A DNA stretch of 64,000 bases from Candidatus Heimdallarchaeota archaeon. GTDB lineage: Archaea; Asgardarchaeota; Heimdallarchaeia; JABLTI01. Location: contig JAHLVW010000015.1 of assembly GCA_019058275.1 (NCBI GenBank), forward strand, positions 1 to 64,000. Reading direction: 5' to 3'. The position numbers and the translations under genes are program-made. Under the pieces are notes generated by a model. It was given only the letters and a program-made list of their open reading frames with translations, searched no databases and was not told the origin of the DNA. This document shows positions 57,058-64,000 of this stretch, in pieces (within the stretch, counting starts at the first letter, position 1; each line of letters begins with the position of its first letter).

Positions 57058-57212
57058 AAGTAGTTCTATGGAACTCATCAATTAGAAACTAAAGAAAGCT
57101 TTTTTTAAGAATTCTAGATGTAAAAGTTCTAACTCTCACTGTATATAATAAGTTATAAACTTAATTAACAAATATCTCGGGAGCAAGCAAAAACTACAAT
57201 GAGGTCACTTAT

Positions 57213-58472
57213 ATGAGTCAAGAAAGAATCGATAGTGGTACAATCATATTGGATCAAAATGGAGCAGAAATTGGTGTTATTAAGAAGATCTATTCTGAAA
57301 ATTTGGCAAGGTTAGAGCTATTAAATTCAGATTCAATCGCTATAGATACAACACTTATAACTGATATTAGTACCTCTGGCAGAATATTAAAGAAAAAGAG
57401 CGCAACTATCACACCAGAAGCTAAGGATTTCTTTAAAGGAGCAACTGATATATTAAATGACATTTCTTTCAAAAGTATTGAATTGATTATTCATCATTTA
57501 GCAGCAAAAGAAGTAAAAAGAGCGCTTCAACACTTCGAATTTGATTTACTAACTAAAACAGAAATAAATGAAACATTACCCATGTATGAAGCATTAGGAT
57601 TGGTAAGAGGAATTGAGCTTGCAGGAAAAACTGCCCAAGATTTCATAGTAAAAACCACTTTTCAAGCAAGCGATTTGAAACCGGAACTACATAATAAAAT
57701 TGCACCTGAAATTGTTGTAGACAAGTTAAACCAAGAAAAAGCTTTTCTTCGAATATTATGGAATATCACAAGAATTGCTGTCTCCCAAGCATTGAAATTA
57801 AAGAAACCTGAAGTAATAATGGCAAATATTGAAACTATTTTTGAGATAGGTATAAAGCATATTGAGATAGAAGCTAAGACGATTGCACCTTCAGATGACA
57901 TACTTTATTGGCGAAATCGAATAGATGAGTGCATTCTTACTTATGTTGCATTAATGATAAAAACATTAAACCCTTCATTACATGCTGAATTTGTTTCTAG
58001 TGCCAAAGATAAAATGTTTGAAGATTTGTGTAAAATCAAAATCAATGGTAATATAAAGGAGCAAGCATTGAAAGCTATCGAGTCCTTCAATCTAGATAAC
58101 TATGAGAAGCTAAAAACTATTGAAATGATACACTCTGGAATCAAAGGTTTTAATTTGAAAGTAATGTCTGAAAAGAAGGCAATGAAAGAATTAAGTCAAT
58201 TAATTAATGAGTTTATTGCAAGTGAAAAATCTAAAAGCATTATTAATTTACAAAAAGAAATTAACAAATTTACCCAAGAAACTAGAGATGTTTCCAAGGA
58301 TTTTCTCAACATTCTGTTTGAGATAGGTCAATATCTCAAAAAAATAGAGTACGGCGATAGTAAGATTAATGAATTCTATTCTCAACTTTTGGAAAGAATA
58401 CACAAGAGAAAGTACTATGATTTGGTTGATATACTTGATAACTTAAACCAAGTCTACCTCAAAGAAAATTAA
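57213..58472 (+). CDS. hypothetical helical protein with N-terminal beta domain
   Basis: 419 residues. The first 55 residues are beta-rich, with TIILDQNGAEIGVIKKIY and a Ser/Leu-Asp pattern reminiscent of a PRC-barrel. The remainder is helical with TPR-like amphipathic spacing but no convincing repeat. No signal, membrane helix or catalytic motif. It is 155 bases after the GAF protein on the same strand. Function unknown. Confidence 0.62.
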   Translation: MSQERIDSGTIILDQNGAEIGVIKKIYSENLARLELLNSDSIAIDTTLITDISTSGRILKKKSATITPEAKDFFKGATDILNDISFKSIELIIHHLAAKEVKRALQHFEFDLLTKTEINETLPMYEALGLVRGIELAGKTAQDFIVKTTFQASDLKPELHNKIAPEIVVDKLNQEKAFLRILWNITRIAVSQALKLKKPEVIMANIETIFEIGIKHIEIEAKTIAPSDDILYWRNRIDECILTYVALMIKTLNPSLHAEFVSSAKDKMFEDLCKIKINGNIKEQALKAIESFNLDNYEKLKTIEMIHSGIKGFNLKVMSEKKAMKELSQLINEFIASEKSKSIINLQKEINKFTQETRDVSKDFLNILFEIGQYLKKIEYGDSKINEFYSQLLERIHKRKYYDLVDILDNLNQVYLKEN

Positions 58473-58520
58473 TTGAAGATTAAACTCAAATCTAATCCTC
58501 AATTGAAATTTATTTTTATT

Positions 58521-59426
58521 TCATTCATCTGCATCTTCTAGTTGTCTTCCTCCACTACTTTTTAACCAAATCTTATAACCAAGACCAGTTTTTGTGGTTG
58601 CTAAGCCACCTTCAGATGTTTCTTTAATTTCACATGGTAACATCTGACCTATTTCATCCATTGCTGAAACAACATCATCAAAAGGAATAACGCTTTCTAT
58701 TCCACTTAAAGCCATATCTGCTACAACCATTGCCACAGCAGCAAATAGGCCATTTCTTTTTACGCAAGGAACTTCTACTAATCCTGCTACTGGATCACAT
58801 GCTAAACCTAACGTATTTTTTAATACTAAAGCCGCTGCGTTGATAGCTTCTTTAGCTGTACCTCCAGCAATTTCTACTGCTGCAGCAGCAGCCATTGCAG
58901 CCGAAACACCAATTTCAGCTTGACAACCATGTTCTGAACCACTTGTTGATGCTCGAGCATCACAAACTAGTCCAATTAACGAAGAAGCAAACAGTCCTTT
59001 TATTATCTGTTCTTCAGTAGCTTTACAAATTTCTGCTGTAGTATAAACAACAGCTGGTACCACACCAGAGGATCCAGCTGTAGGTGATGCAACAATAATC
59101 CCCATAGAAGAATTAAATTCTGCAACACCAATTGCTCTAGAAGTTACTTTCAAAATTGATGAACCAGAAAGAGTTTTTCCTTTCTTTTCCTTATCCAAGA
59201 GTTTCTTTGCATTTCCACCACTCATTCCACTAGGTGATTTTTGTGTTATCTTTACTCCTTGTTTTATTGAATTCACCATAACAGCCCATATTCGTTTCAT
59301 TGCTGAAATCACTTTTTCTTCGCTAACCTTTTGAATAGTGACTTCGTGTTCAATCATTATTTCACCCAGGGATTTTCCCTCATTTTCTGCTTGTAGAAGA
59401 AAGGGTTCGATACTATCAACGACCAT
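58521..59426 (-). CDS. sdaAA: L-serine dehydratase, alpha subunit
   Basis: 301 residues. Iron-sulfur (not PLP) enzyme converting serine to pyruvate and ammonia. Cluster cysteines lie in LVCDAR, SEHGCQAEIG and LACDPVAG, with EVPCVKRNG nearby. TASPTAGSSG-type loop (IVASPTAGSSGVVPA) is the substrate loop. Its ATG overlaps the stop of the beta-subunit gene (TAATG), so the two are translationally coupled. Confidence 0.93.
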   Translation of the reverse strand: MVVDSIEPFLLQAENEGKSLGEIMIEHEVTIQKVSEEKVISAMKRIWAVMVNSIKQGVKITQKSPSGMSGGNAKKLLDKEKKGKTLSGSSILKVTSRAIGVAEFNSSMGIIVASPTAGSSGVVPAVVYTTAEICKATEEQIIKGLFASSLIGLVCDARASTSGSEHGCQAEIGVSAAMAAAAAVEIAGGTAKEAINAAALVLKNTLGLACDPVAGLVEVPCVKRNGLFAAVAMVVADMALSGIESVIPFDDVVSAMDEIGQMLPCEIKETSEGGLATTKTGLGYKIWLKSSGGRQLEDADE

Positions 59427-60118
59427 TAGAACATTTCCTCTCCTTCAGTAATCTTTGGTAAGATTCTAACCATTTTCATACCTCTAATTTTAGACAGTCT
59501 TTCTTCCAATTCATTTGGTGCTTTTTGTTCTATCTCGATTGTTGTTAATGCTTCTTCATCGTTTGGTATGTCTTTACTTTTTAAAGAAACAATATTTAGA
59601 TTAAACTTGGAAATTATGTTTGTTATTTTTGAAAGAGTTCCTATGAAATCCATGTGTCTTAAAATCAATGTTACCCTTCCACCAGAAATTTCTGTCTTGA
59701 ATCCCATAATTTCTCGTATGACAATATCACCACCACCAACCGATTCAGCTATCAAAGATACAGAATCATTTTTCTCACCTTCAATAACAATTTTAATGCT
59801 GTTAGGATGGTAAGCTCTTCCTAAATTTATCTTTTTAAAACTAACAACCATTTCTGCAGCTTCAGCATGCTTATCAGCTTCTTTTATGCGCTCATCAAAT
59901 GTCTTGTAGCCAAGCAAACCACCTATAACTGCCTTATCGCTACCGTGACCACGCCAGGTGTCAGCAAACGAACCATGGAAATAAACATGCACAATTTTAG
60001 GCTGTTTGCCATACAATAATCGGGCAGTCCGTCCTATTCTTACAGCTCCTGCGGTATGAGAGCTTGATGGACCTGTCATTATTGGTCCTAACAATCTAAA
60101 TGCACTATCTTCTGTCAA
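59426..60118 (-). CDS. sdaAB: L-serine dehydratase, beta subunit
   Basis: 230 residues. The N-terminal beta domain has LGPIMTGPSSSHTAGAVRIG and YFHGSFADTWRGHGSDKAVIGG. The C-terminal 80 residues are an ACT domain (DFIGTLSKITNIISKFNLNI), the usual regulatory part that senses serine. Start TTG. Together with the alpha subunit it makes the complete two-chain enzyme. Confidence 0.93.
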   Translation of the reverse strand: MTEDSAFRLLGPIMTGPSSSHTAGAVRIGRTARLLYGKQPKIVHVYFHGSFADTWRGHGSDKAVIGGLLGYKTFDERIKEADKHAEAAEMVVSFKKINLGRAYHPNSIKIVIEGEKNDSVSLIAESVGGGDIVIREIMGFKTEISGGRVTLILRHMDFIGTLSKITNIISKFNLNIVSLKSKDIPNDEEALTTIEIEQKAPNELEERLSKIRGMKMVRILPKITEGEEMF

Positions 60119-60209
60119 TTGCTTTATCCATCCACTATAAGATAATTTACTACTATTGTTTTAACACAACTGCTATTAAAAAATTGGTGCGTTAATACAA
60201 ATCAAGCTA

Positions 60210-61541
60210 TCATTCTCCACCAGCAATTTGTGTTTCTTTAATTCTAATTGATGGTGATAATGATCCTGATTCGTTTAATAGTTCCTTTGATACAGCATCG
60301 ATGTTTTTCAATAAATCAAAAATATTTGATCCTACCATTGTTTCTTTCAAGGGATGAGAAATTTCTCCTTTTTCAATCATAAATCCTTGATCAATTAAAA
60401 CTGAGATGTTTGGAGAACCAGATGATGGTTCTAAAGAACTATCCTTTAGATAAAGACCTCTCTTTGTTTCAGTAATCATTTCATCGATTGACCAATCACC
60501 AGCAGCGATTTGAATCTGTGTTAAATCAGGATGTGGCTTACTACTTAAACTACCCTTAGATGCATTTCCGGTATTTTTTATCCCTAAAACATTCGCGCAA
60601 TAAGAATTAGAGAAGTAAGCTATCGCAACACCTTTCTCAATTAACATTAGTTCTCTATGAGGAACGCCTTCGTCATCAAAAATGGATGAGCCCACTCCAC
60701 CAACATAAAGAGGATTATCTTTTAGAGTGATTTGCTCAGAAGTTATTTGCTCTCCTAAACGATCCTTAAAGTAAGCTGTTCCAAGAATGACTTCGTAAGC
60801 ATCTAATCCAGCACTTACTATAGAAGATAAAGTATCAAGCGTGCTTCTATTATCAAGAATTATAGGAAGTCTGTCGCTTTTGATTTTTTTAGAACCTAAC
60901 AATGAAACTGCATTTTCGGCTGCAACTTGTCCGATTTTTGAGGGATTAAATTCAGATCCTTTTCTTGTTTTTTGATAATCCCAAGATGTAGCAATATCTC
61001 CATTTCGTTCTGCTTTTACAAAAACTACTCCAGATAATGAACCAAATTTTTGTGTTACTTCAACGCCTAAGCTATTATAAATTGATTCTATAGCAAAGGA
61101 ACGATTAATATTACCACTTACAATTACATCATGTTTTTCTAATGCAGAATCAATAGCTTCAATTGACATTTCTGTAAGTCTATCTGCTGGTAAATCGTAA
61201 ATTCCATCGTCATATAACTCTTTGACTTCAGGATACTTATCAAAAGGTCCGGGAAGTGTTTTGAAAAGATTATCTGGTGGAGATAATTTACTTAGCTTAA
61301 CAGCTTTCACTACTATATCCTTTATTGAATCAGGATCTCCGAGTGAGGTTGTGGCTATTCCCAAACCCTTTTTGGAATAAGCTCTAACTCCTACTCCTGT
61401 CACACATTTACACTCAGCAGCCTTAATGGCATTTTTTTCCAACTGAACAACATCTGAATTTCCTTCTAAAATAAACAATTCAATTTGATCTGCACCTTTT
61501 TTCAAACCAAGATTTATTGCTTTATGGTAGATGTTGCCCAT
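60210..61541 (-). CDS. tldE: TldE/PmbA-like metalloprotease subunit
   Basis: 443 residues. The non-catalytic partner of TldD in the heterodimeric peptidase that trims peptides (microcin, antitoxin and others in bacteria). GADQIELFILEGNS and the C-terminal GGVGSSIFDDEGVPHREL blocks are typical, and no HExxxH is present, as expected. The ATG is chosen because GGAGG lies in the end of tldD; an upstream in-frame TTG exists. Confidence 0.9.
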   Translation of the reverse strand: MGNIYHKAINLGLKKGADQIELFILEGNSDVVQLEKNAIKAAECKCVTGVGVRAYSKKGLGIATTSLGDPDSIKDIVVKAVKLSKLSPPDNLFKTLPGPFDKYPEVKELYDDGIYDLPADRLTEMSIEAIDSALEKHDVIVSGNINRSFAIESIYNSLGVEVTQKFGSLSGVVFVKAERNGDIATSWDYQKTRKGSEFNPSKIGQVAAENAVSLLGSKKIKSDRLPIILDNRSTLDTLSSIVSAGLDAYEVILGTAYFKDRLGEQITSEQITLKDNPLYVGGVGSSIFDDEGVPHRELMLIEKGVAIAYFSNSYCANVLGIKNTGNASKGSLSSKPHPDLTQIQIAAGDWSIDEMITETKRGLYLKDSSLEPSSGSPNISVLIDQGFMIEKGEISHPLKETMVGSNIFDLLKNIDAVSKELLNESGSLSPSIRIKETQIAGGE

Positions 61542-61545
61542 TATT

Positions 61546-62937
61546 TTATTGTCCTCCAACTACAATCCGTTTTACTGCCATTGCTGGTCCACCAGCATGT
61601 ACTGGAACCCATTGTGATTGCTTTCCACATGAACCTGGAAAATCAAATTTAACTTCTTTACCGACTGCAACAGTTCTTTGAAGAACTTCGAGACAAAGTC
61701 CACTCATACTAACATTCTGAATAGCTTTATCTAATTCTCCATTCTTAATTAAATAACCACCTTGAGCAGAGAAATAAAATTCACCTTTCGCTGTATCTAC
61801 ATACCCACCATAACTATTTTCTAGGTACACACCATTCTTTATTTCTTCTAGTATTTCCTCAAATGTGTGTTCACCAGCATCAATGTAGGTATTTCCCATT
61901 CTTACAACAGGACGATAATTATAGTTCATTGCTCTTGCTGCACCATTAGGTTCAACACCCATTTTAGAAGCTGTTTCAAGAGAATGAAGATAACCAACTT
62001 GAACACCTTTTTCAACTAATTTTCTTTTCACAGTTTTTGTTCCTTCAGAATCATAACAATAACTACCACGAAGCCCTTTGATAGTAGGATCATCATAGAT
62101 GTTGATTAACTCGCAACCAATTTTCTTGCCCATTTTCCCTTCTAAAATTGAATCTTTGGCAAGAATTGAATCTGCTTCTTCAGCATGACCAAAAGATTCG
62201 TGAACATATACTCCTACTAAAGATGGATCCATAACAATATCCATTTTACCACTTGGTGGTTTTTCAGCTCGTAATAATTCGACAGCTCTTTTAGCCAGCT
62301 GTGTACCATTTTCAGTGACATTTAATTTTTCTATCTCCTCCCATCCATTAGTAGTTCCTTTTGCACAATAGACATTTTGCATGGTGTCCCCTTCTCGAGA
62401 TGTTGCCATGCAAGCTATGTTTAGATTACCATATTCAGTTTCAACTTTAGTTCCTAAGGAATTTGCTATTATTTCCTTTTGCAACCATTCCTTCATGGAT
62501 GCATTAGTTGATACGATTTTTTCTGAATACTCTCGAGTAACTTTCTCGTATTCTTCTACGACTTTATACTTATCATCAATCGAGATATCTTGAGGGGTTA
62601 TTTTGAATTTTGCTTTATATGATCCTTCAACAGAGTAATCGTCTGGCATACTTCCCTTTTCTTTTGTTTTTTTTGCAGTAGCTTTTGCTATCTTAATTGC
62701 TCGATTTAAAGAGACCTTAATCTCATCTAAATTAAAACCTACAATGGAAACGAATCCCCAACCACCATCAATTAATGCTCTTACTCCTGAACCAATTTCC
62801 TTTTCAAAATTAATTTGCTCAGGCCTGCCATTTTGAATAGTTATTAGAGTTCCATAACCTTTTTGTAATCTAATATCAACAAAGTCACCTTGCTTAAGTT
62901 CTGTTGCATCAATTATTTTCTGCAATTTGTCTAACAT
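61546..62937 (-). CDS. tldD: TldD metalloprotease
   Basis: About 463 residues. The catalytic zinc site is VYVHESFGHAEEAD, the HExxxH of the family. FVDIRLQKGYG opens the fold, and MPVP-type C-terminal blocks (GSCGKQSQWVPVHAGGPAM) close it. It forms a heterodimer with TldE, encoded directly downstream with 4 bases between stop and start. An in-frame GTG nine bases upstream is an alternative start. Confidence 0.93.
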   Translation of the reverse strand: MLDKLQKIIDATELKQGDFVDIRLQKGYGTLITIQNGRPEQINFEKEIGSGVRALIDGGWGFVSIVGFNLDEIKVSLNRAIKIAKATAKKTKEKGSMPDDYSVEGSYKAKFKITPQDISIDDKYKVVEEYEKVTREYSEKIVSTNASMKEWLQKEIIANSLGTKVETEYGNLNIACMATSREGDTMQNVYCAKGTTNGWEEIEKLNVTENGTQLAKRAVELLRAEKPPSGKMDIVMDPSLVGVYVHESFGHAEEADSILAKDSILEGKMGKKIGCELINIYDDPTIKGLRGSYCYDSEGTKTVKRKLVEKGVQVGYLHSLETASKMGVEPNGAARAMNYNYRPVVRMGNTYIDAGEHTFEEILEEIKNGVYLENSYGGYVDTAKGEFYFSAQGGYLIKNGELDKAIQNVSMSGLCLEVLQRTVAVGKEVKFDFPGSCGKQSQWVPVHAGGPAMAVKRIVVGGQ

Positions 62938-63037
62938 TGTATTCACTGCTACTACGAAGATTCACGTTTTCACAACGCTAATTGTTGTTTCTGCCATCTA
63001 AAGTTTTTCTATTATGCCGTACTTTTATGACTTTTTT

Positions 63038-63059
63038 CAGTTCAAGAAAATTTGAACTG
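63038..63059. promoter_or_regulatory. 8-bp inverted repeat
   Basis: CAGTTCAA and TTGAACTG, separated by 6 bases, lie in the gap between the divergent tldD and secreted-protein genes. It may be an operator or an RNA hairpin. A TATA-like AAATATTTATATAG lies about 25 bases downstream. Confidence 0.35.
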
Positions 63060-63137
63060 GTGATTCAAGTTTTCTTAAAATAAATATTTATATAGTAAAG
63101 TGAACATCTAATTAAACAGACTTAATCGTGAGTTTAT

Positions 63138-64000
63138 GTGAATAACTCGGACAAAAAATTGAAAGTGAAACGAAAAATGAAGAATAGAATATTTAAAATC
63201 TCAACTGCCATGCTTTTCATTACTTTATTTGTAATGAGCAGTTATTCCCTGGCTAATATAAAGGGTTCAATTACTGAAACAGAGCCCCTTATTGCCGATA
63301 GAATATATACAGCTTCTAATTATATAGAGGGAATTAACTTGCATCCTATGAGGAGCAATGCAATTGGGGTTAATATGGAATTAATAGGTGGAAGTGTAAA
63401 TCTGCCATTTGATTTAACTACCTATAATAACTTACTTGGTTTTCAACTTGTAATTTCAAACCAAAGATTATGGCGAGATCATGCTCAAAGAAGATTTTGG
63501 GATGTTTCTGATGGTGCAACTATGCTCTTAGTTTTCAGAGGACTTACACTTGATGATGCAAAAGAAGACGCAAGAGAAATCAAACTTATGATGGAAACAC
63601 TCTATGGGTTATCCTTACATCTTGTTTTTGGAGAATGGGACAATGGTGACAGATTAGCTGTTTTTGTCTTTCAAGGACATGTTTCTGTTGGAGCTTATGA
63701 ATTATTTATTGATGAATTTGTTAGTTATGTACCAAATGCTGGCTTTGGCAAAGGTCTAACCTCTTCAGTTCTTGTCAATTCACCTGTAAAAGCTATGGGT
63801 ATTGGCTTATTACATGAAAGATTCCCAATTCCTGGCATAGGTATCACAACAGAATGGATTCCAATTTTAAGTGCAGCTTGGATTGATCCTGATGGTTTAA
63901 TCAAAGATGGAACACAAGTTGATATGAATCTTACGAACATCATGCCAAGTATTGGTCCTATAGAAGGTGCAGCATATGCAACTGCAAGTGTTGTTACTAT
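63138..64000 (+). CDS. secreted protein, partial (runs off the right edge)
   Basis: At least 287 residues with no stop before the window ends. It opens with a basic stretch (KKLKVKRKMKNR) and a hydrophobic signal (STAMLFITLFVMSSYSLA). A soluble domain of unknown family follows, with LGFQLVISNQRLWRDHAQR and repeated Gly-containing strands. GTG at 63138 is chosen as start; ATG at 63177 is an alternative that keeps the signal. Extracytoplasmic; function unknown. Confidence 0.6.
   Translation, partial: MNNSDKKLKVKRKMKNRIFKISTAMLFITLFVMSSYSLANIKGSITETEPLIADRIYTASNYIEGINLHPMRSNAIGVNMELIGGSVNLPFDLTTYNNLLGFQLVISNQRLWRDHAQRRFWDVSDGATMLLVFRGLTLDDAKEDAREIKLMMETLYGLSLHLVFGEWDNGDRLAVFVFQGHVSVGAYELFIDEFVSYVPNAGFGKGLTSSVLVNSPVKAMGIGLLHERFPIPGIGITTEWIPILSAAWIDPDGLIKDGTQVDMNLTNIMPSIGPIEGAAYATASVVT

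Overview
The window is a low-GC stretch of chromosome from an archaeon, most likely an Asgard archaeon (Heimdallarchaeia-like is my best guess; this rests on gene content, and I saw no rRNA). Archaeal hallmarks are topoisomerase VI A and B, aIF5B, RIO1 kinase, Pus10, archaeal triosephosphate isomerase, ATP-dependent DNA ligase, uS19, uS2 and AlaX. Several genes look eukaryote-like: an RNA polymerase H subunit with the two-domain RPB5 layout, an IFT52-like GIFT-domain protein, a longin/DENN-like protein, a presenilin-type protease, an SWS1-like SWIM protein and a polyproline protein that may be cytoskeletal. I found no prophage, insertion sequence, CRISPR array, rRNA or tRNA. Gene density is high. 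Many genes start with TTG behind a strong Shine-Dalgarno sequence.

Layout. 0-10 kb: alpha/beta hydrolase, small conserved protein, glycerol kinase, methyltransferase, GIFT-domain protein, DNA ligase, a helical protein, DUF167 and two membrane proteins. 10-18 kb: Rad50/SMC-like ATPase with a zinc hook, HemL-like aminotransferase, RPB5-like RpoH, a ferredoxin missed by length-limited ORF calling, a frameshifted Ig-repeat surface protein, an unknown protein and the proline-rich protein. 18-30 kb: ThiI-like PP-loop enzyme, two ACT-like paralogues, ThiL, Pus10, SWS1-like plus RuvC-like pair, TIM, an RHH regulator, a Thermoplasma-type mevalonate 3-kinase with a P-loop kinase, uS19, an unknown protein, uS2 and the presenilin homologue. 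30-43 kb (mostly minus strand): longin/DENN-like protein, aIF5B, Ndk, Top6A, Top6B with a very long HhH tail, AsnRS, HEAT protein and MobB.

43-64 kb: two ECF-type ABC ATPases, a degenerate M20 peptidase, AlaX, glutamine synthetase, a secreted metzincin, RIO1, a radical SAM gene interrupted by one in-frame TAG, methyltransferase, VOC protein and MFS transporter, a GAF/DHp protein without ATPase domain, an unknown protein, two-subunit serine dehydratase, TldD/TldE and a partial secreted protein at the right edge.

The items most worth testing are the mevalonate 3-kinase plus P-loop kinase pair (a possible Thermoplasma-type mevalonate branch), the longin/DENN-like, IFT52-like and RPB5-like proteins, the SWS1-like/RuvC-like pair, the HhH tail of Top6B, and two genes broken by single lesions. 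Family calls come from motifs read by eye and from remembered family sequences; no database search was run.
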